Assembly: GCA_041396705.1 (NCBI GenBank)
Contig: JAWKYB010000022.1
Span: forward strand, 10,890-74,889
DNA: 64,000 nt
DNA from: Alphaproteobacteria bacterium
Lineage (GTDB): Bacteria > Pseudomonadota > Alphaproteobacteria > CALKHQ01
Direction: 5' to 3'
The position numbers and the translations under genes were made by a program. The notes under the pieces were generated by a model, which was not told the origin of the DNA, searched no databases, and worked only from the letters and a program-made list of their open reading frames with translations. Numbering within the stretch: position 1 is the first letter of the stretch; each line of letters opens with the position of its first letter. Of this stretch, positions 37,036 through 46,101 are shown in pieces.

Positions 37036-37884
37036 ATGAAGCTGTTGCGGTATGGCGAGGCAGGTGCCGAAAAGCCCGGCCTGATCGATGCGGGCGGAAC
37101 CATCCGCGACCTGTCCGGGGTCGTCGACGACATCGCCGGCCAGGTGCTGACCAACGAAGGCATGGCGCGGCTGCGGGCGATCGACCCGGCCAGCCTGCCG
37201 GCGGCAGCCAGCCACACCCGGCTGGGGCCCTGCGTCGGCCGGATCGGGCGCTTCATCTGCATCGGCCTCAACTACGCCGACCATGCGGCCGAGAGCGGGC
37301 TGCCGGTGCCGGAGAAGCCGATCATCTTCGGCAAGCTGTGTGCCGCCACCGGGCCGAACGACCCCATCGTGATTCCGAAGAACAGCGTCAAGACCGACTG
37401 GGAGGTCGAGCTGGGCGTGGTGATCGGCGATACCGCCGCCCATGTCGCGGAGGCCGACGCGCTGAATTACGTCGCCGGCTACTGCATCAGCAACGACGTG
37501 TCCGAGCGCCAGTTCCAGCTGGAAGAAGGCGGCCAGTGGGTGAAGGGCAAGAGCTGCGACAGCTTCGCCCCGATCGGCCCGTGGCTGGTGACCCGCGACG
37601 AGGTGCCGGACCCGCAGAACCTGGCGATGTGGCTGGAGGTCAACGGCGAGCGCAAGCAGAACGGCAGCACCAAGACCATGATCTTCGGCGTCGCGGCGCT
37701 GGTCGCGCACCTGTCCAGGTTCATCACCCTGCGCGCCGGCGACGTGATCTCCACCGGCACGCCGCCCGGGGTCGGCATGGGCCAGAAGCCGACGCCGCAA
37801 TATCTGAAGGCGGGCGACGTCGTCCGGCTCGGCATCGCCGGCCTGGGCGAGCAGGAGCAGCGCTGCGTGCCCTATTCGGGCTGA
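37036..37884 (+). CDS. Fumarylacetoacetate hydrolase family protein
   Basis: This 282-residue FAH family enzyme has GRFICIGLNYADHAAESG, EVELGVVIG with metal-binding glutamates, GYCISNDVSERQFQ, KSCDSFAPIGPWLV, and the closing STGTPPGVGMGQKP. The order and length match the group that includes ureidoglycolate lyase-annotated proteins, 2-hydroxyhepta-2,4-diene-dioate isomerases and acylpyruvases. The exact reaction cannot be fixed. GGAAGGAAG precedes ATG 37036. It is separate in sequence type from the larger FAH protein at 60840. Confidence 0.88.
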   Translation: MKLLRYGEAGAEKPGLIDAGGTIRDLSGVVDDIAGQVLTNEGMARLRAIDPASLPAAASHTRLGPCVGRIGRFICIGLNYADHAAESGLPVPEKPIIFGKLCAATGPNDPIVIPKNSVKTDWEVELGVVIGDTAAHVAEADALNYVAGYCISNDVSERQFQLEEGGQWVKGKSCDSFAPIGPWLVTRDEVPDPQNLAMWLEVNGERKQNGSTKTMIFGVAALVAHLSRFITLRAGDVISTGTPPGVGMGQKPTPQYLKAGDVVRLGIAGLGEQEQRCVPYSG

Positions 37885-37896
37885 GTCCGCGCCGGC

Positions 37897-38580
37897 TCAA
37901 TAGCCGGTGATGATCGCCGGCTTGATCTCGACCAGCAGCTCGTCGCCGCTGCGGTAGGCGCCGCCGGTTTCGCCCAGCGGCACCACCGCCGGTGCGGCCG
38001 CCGCGGCGCCTGCCGCCACCGGCCGCACCAGGGCGGCGGCCAGGCGATAGCTGTAGTCGCCGTGGAAGATCACGATGCTCGTCACGTCCAGCTGCCCGGC
38101 GGCATCGACCGGCGGCAGGCCGGGCGCGTGCAGCGAACCGGCGATCGTCGCCAGCGCTGCCGGCGACAGCCACGGCTGCTGGCCGGCGGTGGCGCCGATG
38201 TTGACCACCAGGGCCGATCCCGCGATCCCGACCGAGCCGACGCTGTTGGCCGGGCCGAAGTCGACGCGCGAATAGGTCCGCCCCTGCACGTCGCCGAGCA
38301 GCGGGATCGCCTGCAGCGAAATGCGGTCCTCGCCGACCCGGGTCAGCCGGCCGGCGAGATCGGCGCCGTAGACCGCGTCGCCGGTGACGAGATAGAGCCG
38401 CGTCAGCGTGCCGGTCAGCCCGATGGCGGCGCGATAGGTGATGGCGTCGACCGCCGTCGGCCGCGCGGCGTCGGTGCGCGCGTCCTCGCTGGTATCGGCC
38501 AGCTGCAGCGGCTGTGCGCCCGCCCCCGCTGCCGGCAGCGCCAGCAGGACGGCGAGCAGGATGGCGAACGGCTTCGGCAT
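37897..38580 (-). CDS. Predicted periplasmic protein of unknown function
   Basis: This protein of about 227 residues has a signal peptide (MPKPFAILLAVLLALPAAGA, cleaved near GAQ). The mature part is rich in small residues and beta strand, with repeated short patterns such as RLYLVTGDAVYGADL and GSVGIAGSALVVNIGA. No domain is recognised. GAGGTGACC leads directly to ATG 38580. It converges with the FAH family gene, leaving only 12 nt between their stops. Confidence 0.7.
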   Translation of the reverse strand: MPKPFAILLAVLLALPAAGAGAQPLQLADTSEDARTDAARPTAVDAITYRAAIGLTGTLTRLYLVTGDAVYGADLAGRLTRVGEDRISLQAIPLLGDVQGRTYSRVDFGPANSVGSVGIAGSALVVNIGATAGQQPWLSPAALATIAGSLHAPGLPPVDAAGQLDVTSIVIFHGDYSYRLAAALVRPVAAGAAAAAPAVVPLGETGGAYRSGDELLVEIKPAIITGY

Positions 38581-38761
38581 GGTCACCTCCCTCGGCGGCA
38601 CGGCACCGATGCACACCGCTTATCAGATAGCGCGCCGGGGTGTCTTGATCAGGGTCATGGGTGACGTGCGCCGCCGCGAAAACGGCCCATTGGCGCCCAC
38701 ATCTCGCCACATCGCGGCGGTGACCTGTCCGATGCAGAACTTCCAGAGGCAGGGGGTTGCG

Positions 38762-40363
38762 ATGGAGAGGGCACGGCGCGCGGCATGGGCCGCGTTGGGC
38801 GTGATGGCGCTTGCGGGCCTGGCCGGCTGCGAAGGCCAGGGCGGGATCGCCGCGTTGCAGACGGCCGGCACGACGGCGCAGCCGGCGACCGTGGCGATGG
38901 AGATGGCGCCGCAGGCTCCGCCGCCGCTGGCGGTGCCGCAGCCGTCGGAACGCTATGCGCCGTTCGAGGCGGCCGGCTTCGTGGTCGCCGGCGACCAGCC
39001 GCATTCCACCTTCGCCGCCGACGTCGACACGGTGTCCTACGCCCGGGTGCGGCGCTTCCTCGCCGACGGCATGCTGCCGCCGGCCGACCTGATCCGCATC
39101 GAGGAGATGGTCAACTACTTCGCCTACGACTACCCGGTGCCGGCGGACCGGTTGCATCCGTTCGCGGTGTCGACGGCGCTGGCGCCGTCGCCGTGGAACG
39201 ACCGCTCGCAGGTGCTGCGGGTCGGCATCCAGGGCTTCCACGAGGACACGGTGCTGCGCCCGCCGCTGAACCTGGTGTTCCTGGTCGACGTGTCCGGCTC
39301 GATGGAGCCGTCGGACCGGCTGCCGCTGCTGAAGCGCGGGCTGCTCGACCTGCTGGAGGTGCTGCGGCCGGTCGACCGGGTCTCGCTGGTCGCCTATGCC
39401 GGCGGCGTCGACGTGGTGCTGCAGCCGACGCCCGGCGACCATCAGGCCCGCATCGCCCAGGCGATCGAATCGCTCAGGGCCGGCGGTTCGACCAACGGCG
39501 CCGGCGGCCTGGAGGCGGCCTACGATCTCGCCGCCGCCAACTACGATCCGAAGGCGGTCAACCGGGTGATCCTGGCCACCGACGGCGATTTCAACGTCGG
39601 CGCCAGCAGCCCGGATGCGATGGGCGACATGGTGGCGGCGCGCCGCGACCTGGGCGTCTACATCACCGTGCTCGGCTTCGGCACCGACAACCTGAACGAC
39701 GCGCTGATGCAGGCGATCGCCCAGCGCGGCGACGGCATCGCCGCCTATGTCGACAGCGCGGCCGAGCTGCGCCGGGCGCTGTCGGACTCCACGGCGCACA
39801 CGTTGTTCCCGATCGCGGACGACGTGAAGATCCAGGTCAGCTTCAACCCGTCGCTGGTGGCGGAATACCGCCTGCTCGGCTACGAGACCCGGGCGATCAC
39901 CCGCGAGCAGTTCTACGACGACACCGCCGACGGCGGCGACATCTCCGCCGGCCACAGCGTCACCGCGATCTACGAGATCGTGCCGATGCTGAACGTGGCG
40001 CGCGGCGAGCCGCGGGTTGTGCCGGCCAGCTTCGGCAGCGACGGCGAGCCGTGGGACCCGCGCACCCTGGCCCAGGTCGACGTACGCTACCGCCTGCCGA
40101 ATGCCAGCCGGGCGGACGAGGTGACGGCCCGGGTGGCCGCCGCCGACGCGCGGTCGTCGATCGCAGCGACCGACGCCGACACGCGCTTCGCCGTCGCCGT
40201 CGCCGGCCTCGGCCTGCTGCTGCGCGACGACCCGCGGATGCTGCGCGGCTTCGACTACCAGGCCGTCTACGACCTCGCCGCCGGCGCGCTGGGCGACGAC
40301 CCGCTCGGCACACGCCGCGCCTTCCTCGAGCTGGTCCGCGACGCGCAGAACCTGTCCAACTGA
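38762..40363 (+). CDS. VWA-domain lipoprotein (YfbK-like)
   Basis: This 533-residue lipoprotein has the lipobox LAGC (C23), an N-terminal region with STFAADVDTVSYARVRRFL and EEMVNYFAYDYP, a von Willebrand A domain with MIDAS DVSGSM (176-181) and later TDGDFNVG, and a C-terminal region matching the DUF3520 tail of YfbK proteins (YRLLGYETR). Members are surface or periplasmic-side lipoproteins whose MIDAS binds Mg; function is poorly known. ATG 38762 has a GGGGG stretch upstream. An in-frame ATG at 38732 would place the lipobox rather far in. Confidence 0.85.
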   Translation: MERARRAAWAALGVMALAGLAGCEGQGGIAALQTAGTTAQPATVAMEMAPQAPPPLAVPQPSERYAPFEAAGFVVAGDQPHSTFAADVDTVSYARVRRFLADGMLPPADLIRIEEMVNYFAYDYPVPADRLHPFAVSTALAPSPWNDRSQVLRVGIQGFHEDTVLRPPLNLVFLVDVSGSMEPSDRLPLLKRGLLDLLEVLRPVDRVSLVAYAGGVDVVLQPTPGDHQARIAQAIESLRAGGSTNGAGGLEAAYDLAAANYDPKAVNRVILATDGDFNVGASSPDAMGDMVAARRDLGVYITVLGFGTDNLNDALMQAIAQRGDGIAAYVDSAAELRRALSDSTAHTLFPIADDVKIQVSFNPSLVAEYRLLGYETRAITREQFYDDTADGGDISAGHSVTAIYEIVPMLNVARGEPRVVPASFGSDGEPWDPRTLAQVDVRYRLPNASRADEVTARVAAADARSSIAATDADTRFAVAVAGLGLLLRDDPRMLRGFDYQAVYDLAAGALGDDPLGTRRAFLELVRDAQNLSN

Positions 40364-40384
40364 CCCGGCCGGCAGGGCCGAGAC

Positions 40385-40408
40385 GGCGGCGGCCTTCGGG
40401 CCGCCGTC
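40385..40408 (+). terminator. Hairpin with TTCG loop after the VWA lipoprotein gene
   Basis: An 8-bp stem closes a stable TTCG tetraloop, with one or two further pairs possible, 22 nt after the stop. The following sequence has only a short TTT. It probably works as a terminator for the lipoprotein gene, but the tail is weak. Confidence 0.5.
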
Positions 40409-40516
40409 CGCGTTTCCGGGCCGCTACGGTTGCGCAGGGCGGTCACGGGGCTCGGCACCGGCGCGCCGCTGCCCTGAACGCGGCGCCGGCTGCCGCGCCG
40501 CCTGGGGCGAAGCGGT

Positions 40517-41521
40517 TCAGGCGAACCGGCGCGGCGCGGCCTCGGCGCGGGTGTGGTCGAGCCAAAGCCGGCCGTCGCCATGCACCCGCACCGGGATCGG
40601 GTCGCTGACCTCGCCGTAGAAGCGACCGCCGGCGTCGCGGTCGCGGAAGGCGAGGAACACCGGCGCGCCCTGCGGGTCGATCACGATCTTGCCGGAATAG
40701 AGGTCGGTTTCGGTGCCGGCGCTGAGGAATGGCGCGCCGCCCAGGTGCCACGGCCCGTTCGGGTGGTCGGCCATGTAGTAGTGGGTGCCGCCGAAATGCA
40801 CCGCCCCCGGCTTCATGCCGGCGCGCAGCGTCGGGCCCACATGCTCCACCGCGGTCGAGAACAGCAGATAGCAGCGCCGGCCCAGGCGCAGGAACTGCGG
40901 CACCTCCAGCTGCCCGAAACTGCCCGGCGTCGTCGCCGGCAGGATCATGTGCCACTCCACCAGGTCGCGCGACCTGGCCTGGGCGATGACGCCGCGCGCC
41001 GCCGCCGGGCCGCTGTTCACCCGGGCGGTCAGGAACATGCGATAGCCGTCGCCGACCGGGTCGGGGATGACATAGGGGTCGCGCCAGGCGCGGTCGTGCC
41101 ACAGCGCGGGGTCGTACTCCTCGTAGACCACCGGCTCCAGGTCGAGGACCGGGTTGGCGGGGTGGCGGTCCCAGTGGTGCAGGTCGCGCGAGGTGGCGAG
41201 CCCGATGCGCTGCTTCTTCAGCTCCTCGGCCTGCGCGGTGCTGGTGTAGAACATGTGCCACAGGCCGTCGCGGCGGATGATGCTGCCGGTCCAGCTCGGG
41301 CCGTCGTCCCACCCCGCGTCGCGCGCCGGCCCGAAGCAGGGCCCGACATCCTGCCAGTCGACCAGGTTCCGCGAGGCGGCGTGGCCGATCACCGCGTTGT
41401 GGTGGCGCAGCTCGGGATCGCCCAGCGACCGCGGCGCGCGCAGGTAGAACATGTGATAGGTCGCGCCGTCCTTGGCGAACCAGAAATCCCAGATCCAGGC
41501 ATCGGGCAGGCGAAAGCTCAT
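40517..41521 (-). CDS. GH32/GH68-like five-bladed propeller glycoside hydrolase
   Basis: This 334-residue protein is built of repeated propeller strands, with three acidic residues in expected places: WIWDFW near the N terminus (nucleophile-like Asp), WRDPYVIPDP (the RDP transition-state stabiliser) and FGQLEVPQFL (acid/base-like Glu). This triad is typical of GH32/GH68 fructan enzymes and related GH43-clan proteins. No signal peptide is seen, so it should act on imported sugar in the cytoplasm. It is the last gene of the LacI-controlled transport operon, which supports a fructoside- or other furanoside-degrading role, inferred only. Confidence 0.75.
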   Translation of the reverse strand: MSFRLPDAWIWDFWFAKDGATYHMFYLRAPRSLGDPELRHHNAVIGHAASRNLVDWQDVGPCFGPARDAGWDDGPSWTGSIIRRDGLWHMFYTSTAQAEELKKQRIGLATSRDLHHWDRHPANPVLDLEPVVYEEYDPALWHDRAWRDPYVIPDPVGDGYRMFLTARVNSGPAAARGVIAQARSRDLVEWHMILPATTPGSFGQLEVPQFLRLGRRCYLLFSTAVEHVGPTLRAGMKPGAVHFGGTHYYMADHPNGPWHLGGAPFLSAGTETDLYSGKIVIDPQGAPVFLAFRDRDAGGRFYGEVSDPIPVRVHGDGRLWLDHTRAEAAPRRFA

Positions 41522-41636
41522 GCGGAGGGGTCCTCAGAAGACGGGATTGCCGGTCCGGCCGCGTCGCGCGGCGGCCGCGAGGGACTTGACCGGGAATGGC
41601 GGAAGCGCCGCCGGGTGGGACGGCGAAGGGCGCACG

Positions 41637-42485
41637 CTACCCCTTCACCGCGCTGTTGACGATCGACTGGATGAACCAGCGCTGGAAAGCGAAATATATG
41701 ACGAGAATCGGCAGCGACATCATCACCGAGAAGGACATCATGTCGCCCCACAGCGGCGGCGGCGTACCGAAATACTGTGCCAGCGCCAGCGACACCGGCC
41801 GCACTTCAGGCCCGCGCGTCACCATCAGCGGCCACAGGAACGCGTTCCAGTATTCCAGGCTCTGCAGGATCGCGACGGTGGCGACCGCCGGCAGCGACAG
41901 CGGCAGCACCACCGACCAGTAGATCTTCAGCGGCGAGGCGCCGTCGACATAGGCGGCCTCGTCCAGGTCCTTCGGCAGCTTGGTGAAGAACTGGTAGAAC
42001 AGGAAGATCGAGAACGGATGGGCGATGAACGGCACGATCTGCGCCTGGTAGGTGTCGAGCCAGCCGACCTCGTTGACCATCAGCAGCAGCGGCACCGCCA
42101 CCGCCTCGATCGGGATGATGATCAGCGACACCACCACGGCCAGGATTGCGGCGCGGAAGCGGAAGCGCAGCCGGGCCAGTGCGAAGGCGGCCAGCGAGTT
42201 GACGAACACGCCGGCGACCACGACGGCGAACACGATGATGCCCGAGTTCATCATGTAGCGCAGGAACGGCGACTGTCGGTCGGCGAGCACCTGATCGTAG
42301 TTGGTCAGCGCGATCTCGCCGGGGTCGACCCAGAAGGCGGCGAAGCCGCCCAGGTCGCGCAGGATCTGCGATTCGTCGGCCTTGAACGACGTGGCGAACA
42401 TCAGCAGCATCGGACCGAGCACGACGGCGACCAGCACCAGCGCCAGCACCAGGCGGACGAGATCGGCGGGGCGCGCGAGGCTCAT
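41637..42485 (-). CDS. Carbohydrate ABC transporter permease (MalG/UgpE type)
   Basis: This 282-residue protein has six membrane helices and the EAA loop EAAYVDGASPLKIYWSVVLP near residue 190, the site that contacts the ATPase. The sequence places it in the CUT1 MalG-like group. It overlaps the partner permease stop by 4 nt (ATGA). With that permease and the binding protein upstream it forms a sugar importer; the matching ATPase is not in this operon. Confidence 0.9.
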   Translation of the reverse strand: MSLARPADLVRLVLALVLVAVVLGPMLLMFATSFKADESQILRDLGGFAAFWVDPGEIALTNYDQVLADRQSPFLRYMMNSGIIVFAVVVAGVFVNSLAAFALARLRFRFRAAILAVVVSLIIIPIEAVAVPLLLMVNEVGWLDTYQAQIVPFIAHPFSIFLFYQFFTKLPKDLDEAAYVDGASPLKIYWSVVLPLSLPAVATVAILQSLEYWNAFLWPLMVTRGPEVRPVSLALAQYFGTPPPLWGDMMSFSVMMSLPILVIYFAFQRWFIQSIVNSAVKG

Positions 42486-43432
42486 CGGATCTCGCGCTCC
42501 TCGCGGACCAGCCAGCGCTGGACCAGCGCGATCAGCAGCACGGCGACGAAGAAAACCACCGACGCGGCCGCGGCGCGGCCGACCCGGCCCTCACTGAAGC
42601 CCGACTGGTAGATGTAGCGCACGACGGTGTTGGTCGCCCCGCGCGGGCCGCCCTGGGTCAGCAGCTCGACCTGCGAGAACAGCTTGAATGCCAGGATCGT
42701 GGTGGTGACCATCACCACGATGTGGGTGTTGCGCAGGCAGGGCAGGGTGATGTGGCGGAACTCCTGCCAGCGCGTGGCGCCGTCGACGCGGGCGGCCTCG
42801 TAGAGGGCGGCGTTGATCTGCTGCAGGCCGGCCAGATAGATCACCATCTGGAAGCCGAAGCCCTGCCACATCGACAGCAGGATGATCGCCGGCAGCGCCA
42901 GGTCGGGGTCGCGCAGCCAGTCGACCGGCTCGACCGCGCCGAAGGTGACCGCACCCAGCGCCGTGTTGAAGAAGCCGTCGTGCTGGTACAGGCTGAACCA
43001 GACCACCGAGACCACGACCATGCTCAGCACGGTCGGCAGGAAATAGATGCCGCGGAACAGGTTGCGCAGCGGCAGCGCGCTGTTCAGCAACAGCGCGACC
43101 GCCAGCGCGAAGGCGGATTGCAGCGGCACGATCACTGCCGCGAACACCAGCGTGTTCCAGAACGACTGCAGGAAGTCGCCGTCGCCCAGGATGCGCAGGT
43201 AGTTGGTGAACCACACGATGTCGGTCGGCGCGTTCGGGTTGGGCACCAGCCGCTGGTTGGTGAACGACAGACCGATCGCCAGCGCGAACGGGACCACCAG
43301 GAAGGTGACCGCCAGCAGGATCGCCGGCGACATCATCGTCCAGGCGGCCCTCGTCTCGCGCTGGGACAGGGTCAACCCGGCGGCGGCGCCGGGGCCGTGC
43401 CGGACTGCCTGTGCGCCGCTCATCGCCCGCAC
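42482..43432 (-). CDS. Carbohydrate ABC transporter permease (MalF/UgpA type)
   Basis: This 316-residue CUT1 permease has six helices. The EAA loop reads YEAARVDGATRWQEFRHITLP, and the N-terminal region carries the helix ILLAVTFLVVPFALAIGLSF. It precedes the MalG-like permease with a 4-nt overlap. A 113-nt gap separates it from the binding protein gene. ATG 43432 gives a short cytoplasmic lead before the first helix; a slightly later in-frame start is possible. Confidence 0.9.
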   Translation of the reverse strand: MRAMSGAQAVRHGPGAAAGLTLSQRETRAAWTMMSPAILLAVTFLVVPFALAIGLSFTNQRLVPNPNAPTDIVWFTNYLRILGDGDFLQSFWNTLVFAAVIVPLQSAFALAVALLLNSALPLRNLFRGIYFLPTVLSMVVVSVVWFSLYQHDGFFNTALGAVTFGAVEPVDWLRDPDLALPAIILLSMWQGFGFQMVIYLAGLQQINAALYEAARVDGATRWQEFRHITLPCLRNTHIVVMVTTTILAFKLFSQVELLTQGGPRGATNTVVRYIYQSGFSEGRVGRAAAASVVFFVAVLLIALVQRWLVREEREIR

Positions 43433-43545
43433 GACCGTATCGGGCCGGCGCCGGCCCCGCCGCGTTGTTCCGCCGAAGTGGGGGGGGCGGCACGGCGGGG
43501 CACGGGCCCGACCCGCTCAGGCACCGGCTTGCACCGGCCGGCCGG

Positions 43546-44820
43546 TCAGCCGCCGAACGGCGGATAGCCGCCGTTGTCGTCGATGTCCTCGTCGATGCGC
43601 GCCGCCGCATCCGTGAGCGCCTCGGCCGGGTCGGCGCCGTCGATGACGTCCGCCACCGCCTGGGCGAACGCCGCGGTGATGGTCGGATAGGCCGGATGGG
43701 CGGGGCGCGGCACGGCGATCGCGTTGAGCTGGGCGACGAACAGCGACAGCGGCCCGCCCTTGGCGAATTCCGGAGCGGCCTCGATCGCGGTCTTGGTGGC
43801 CGGCACCGCGCCGTTGCGGGTGGTGACCGACAGGATCGCCTCGTCGGTCATGAGGAATTCCAGCAGGCGCGCCGTGTTCGGATCGGCATCGCTGGTGATG
43901 CCCCAGCACCACGAGCCCATGCCGGTGGCGTGGGCCGCGCCGAACTTCGGCATCGGGATCAGCACCAGGTCGTCGCCCAGGTTCTCGCGATGCGGCGTCC
44001 ACATCCAGTGGCCGACGAAGGCGAGCGCGGCCGTCTTGGTGCCGTAGAAGGCGTCGTCGCCGACCGAGGCCGGCACCACCCAGCCATTGTCGACCCAGCT
44101 CTTGAAGTGGGTCATCGCCTCGACCGCGGCGCTGGAATCGAGCACGCCGCCGGACCGCCAGGCGGTGCGGTCGATCAGGTCGCCGCCCAGCGACTGCACG
44201 ATCGGGCCGAAGCCGTAGGTGTACCACTCGCCCTGGCCGTAGTTCAGCTTCAGGTCGAGGGCGTATTCGACCTCGGGCAGCGCCTGCAGGGCCGCCAGCG
44301 CGGCCTCGAACTCGTCCATGGTCCAGGCGTTGTCGACCGCGTCGGGGATGCGCACGCCGGCCGCCTCGAGATAGGCCCTGTTGCCCCAGACCGCGAGGCC
44401 GCTGTCGAACATGCCGAGCGAATAGAGCTTGCCGTCGGGGGCATAGGTGCCCTGGGCGATGATCGACGGCAGCGCGTTGGCCAGCAGCGCCGGGTCGACC
44501 AGCGCGTCGATCGGCTGCAGATAGCCGGACCAGACGTAGTTGGCGTAGTTCGGCCCGTCGAAATCCAGCAGGTCGGGCAGGTCGCCGGCCAGCGCCGCCG
44601 CCTGCACCTGCTCGTTGTACGAACCCTCCGGCAGCAGCACCAGTTCGGCCTGGGCGTCGGGATTGGCGGCGTTCCACTGGGCGATCAGCGCCTCGATGGT
44701 CTCGCGTTCGCCGTCGCCGCGGCCGCCATGGTGCCAGACCTCGATGGTCTGGGCGGCGGCGGTGGCGATGCAGGTGCCGGCCAGCAGGACGCCGGCCAGG
44801 GTTGCGTGCAGTCTGCGCAT
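43546..44820 (-). CDS. Sugar ABC transporter substrate-binding protein
   Basis: This 424-residue periplasmic binding protein has a signal peptide (MRRLHATLAGVLLAGTCIATAAA, cut before Q). The mature start TIEVWHHGGRGDGERETIEA is typical of cluster B/MalE-like proteins, as are the hinge segments DLLDFDGPNY and NLGDDLVLIPMP. It binds a sugar or oligosaccharide for the two permeases. It is the first structural gene after the LacI regulator on the same strand, 71 nt from that gene's stop. The sugar is unknown; the GH32/68-like gene in the operon hints at a fructoside. Confidence 0.9.
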   Translation of the reverse strand: MRRLHATLAGVLLAGTCIATAAAQTIEVWHHGGRGDGERETIEALIAQWNAANPDAQAELVLLPEGSYNEQVQAAALAGDLPDLLDFDGPNYANYVWSGYLQPIDALVDPALLANALPSIIAQGTYAPDGKLYSLGMFDSGLAVWGNRAYLEAAGVRIPDAVDNAWTMDEFEAALAALQALPEVEYALDLKLNYGQGEWYTYGFGPIVQSLGGDLIDRTAWRSGGVLDSSAAVEAMTHFKSWVDNGWVVPASVGDDAFYGTKTAALAFVGHWMWTPHRENLGDDLVLIPMPKFGAAHATGMGSWCWGITSDADPNTARLLEFLMTDEAILSVTTRNGAVPATKTAIEAAPEFAKGGPLSLFVAQLNAIAVPRPAHPAYPTITAAFAQAVADVIDGADPAEALTDAAARIDEDIDDNGGYPPFGG

Positions 44821-44891
44821 GGATAGTCCTCCCTTCGGTTGGTTGGGTCGGTGGGTCCGCGCTGTGCCGCGCGGTTGTCTGCGGGACCGGG

Positions 44892-45911
44892 TCACGGTGC
44901 GGCCCGGCTTCGGCACGAGGCGCGCTCGACCAGCGGGCAGTCGATCCACAGGGTCTCGACCGGCCGCTCCGGCGCGGGCATCAGCAGGATCTCGACCGCG
45001 CGCCGGCCCATCGCCGCATAGGGCAGGCCGACGCTGGTCAGCGCCGGTCGCAGGCCGGTCGCGATGACAACGTTGTCATCGAAGCCCACCAGCGAGACGT
45101 CGGCCGGGATCGAAAGCCCGCAGGCGTGGACGGCGTTGTAGACGTGCATGGCGACGATGTCGTTGCCGCAGACGATCGCGTCGGGCCGGTCCGGCTGCTG
45201 CAGCAGGGCGCAGGCCACCTCGAACGCGCGCCAGGTCTGGCCGTCGTGGCCCTGGCCCGGCGTGCGCATCACGCCCTCGACGATCAGGTCGGGATCGACC
45301 GGCAGCCGCGCCTCGGCGTGGGCGGTGCGGAAGCCGTCGAGCCGCAGCGGCGTCGCCGCCACCTCGGCCGGCAGGGTGACGAAGGCGATGCGGCGGTGGC
45401 CCAGCGCGATCAGGTGGCCGGCGGCGCGATAGCCGGCGGTCCAGTCGTCGGGCAGCACCGTGGGATAGCGCAGCGCCGCCTCGAAGCCGTTGACCAGCAC
45501 GGCGTCGTCCAGCGGCGGCAGGTCGTCGACCAGCCGGTGGTACATGGTGGCGACGATCACGCCGTCGACGCGGAAACCCTGGAAGTCGCGCAGATGCTCG
45601 CCGAAGCCGCCGCCGTCGGCGTTGGCCAGCAGCATGGTCATGCCGCGCTCGGCCATCGCCTCCTGCGCGCCGCGGATGATGTCGACCGAGTAGGGCGTGG
45701 TGGCGACCATGTCGCTGAGGAAGCCGACCACGCGCGAACGGCCGGATCGCATGGCGCTGGCGCGCCGATCCGGCACGAAGTCGAGGTCGCGCACCGCGCG
45801 CATCACCCGGTCGCGGGTGCGGGCCGTCACCGTGTCCGGCGCGTTCATCACCCGCGAGACGGTCTTGATCGACACGCCCGAACGGGTGGCGACATCCTTG
45901 ATGGTCGGCAT
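44892..45911 (-). CDS. LacI family transcriptional regulator
   Basis: This 339-residue regulator has an N-terminal helix-turn-helix and hinge (PTIKDVATRSGVSIKTVSRV, then RASAMRSG) and a periplasmic-binding-protein-like sensor domain ending with LVGFDDN and a C-terminal CR-rich tail. It precedes the sugar transporter operon on the same strand and most likely represses it. Two operator-like palindromes lie just upstream of its own start, and a third, longer one lies inside its coding sequence at codons 278-283. This points to autoregulation with DNA looping. GGAAAGGAAG precedes ATG 45911. Confidence 0.92.
   Translation of the reverse strand: MPTIKDVATRSGVSIKTVSRVMNAPDTVTARTRDRVMRAVRDLDFVPDRRASAMRSGRSRVVGFLSDMVATTPYSVDIIRGAQEAMAERGMTMLLANADGGGFGEHLRDFQGFRVDGVIVATMYHRLVDDLPPLDDAVLVNGFEAALRYPTVLPDDWTAGYRAAGHLIALGHRRIAFVTLPAEVAATPLRLDGFRTAHAEARLPVDPDLIVEGVMRTPGQGHDGQTWRAFEVACALLQQPDRPDAIVCGNDIVAMHVYNAVHACGLSIPADVSLVGFDDNVVIATGLRPALTSVGLPYAAMGRRAVEILLMPAPERPVETLWIDCPLVERASCRSRAAP
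45063..45080. promoter_or_regulatory. Intragenic LacI-type operator (18-bp perfect palindrome)
   Basis: GATGACAACGTTGTCATC is a perfect 18-bp palindrome with the same 14-bp core as the two operators 880 bp away upstream of the gene. It lies within the regulator's own coding region, where it encodes Asp-Asp-Asn-Val-Val-Ile of the conserved GFDD segment. The match to the upstream sites and the central CG typical of LacI-family operators make it a likely auxiliary operator. Confidence 0.7.
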
Positions 45912-45944
45912 CGGCGCTTCCTTTCCGCAAAGCAAAACCGGCGA

Positions 45945-45973
45945 TGACAACGTTGTCAATGACAACGTTGTCT
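45945..45973. promoter_or_regulatory. Tandem LacI-type operators upstream of the regulator
   Basis: Two copies of the palindrome TGACAACGTTGTCA (second copy ending T instead of A) occupy 45945-45958 and 45960-45973, with centres 15 bp apart. They lie 34-62 bp before the lacI-type start and 129-157 bp before the divergent gene at 46102. The central CG and 14-bp symmetry fit LacI-family operators. They could control the regulator, the transport operon and the divergent gene. Confidence 0.8.
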
Positions 45974-46101
45974 TTGGCGTATTTCTGCGGAAATTCTCAT
46001 CATAGCGCCGGGCTTTGCGGTCGATAGCCGCCAGGCATTTCACCGTCGCGCGGCGGCCCCGTAGAACGCAGGCATCGGCAATCCGGAGGGAGGATGGAAC
46101 G

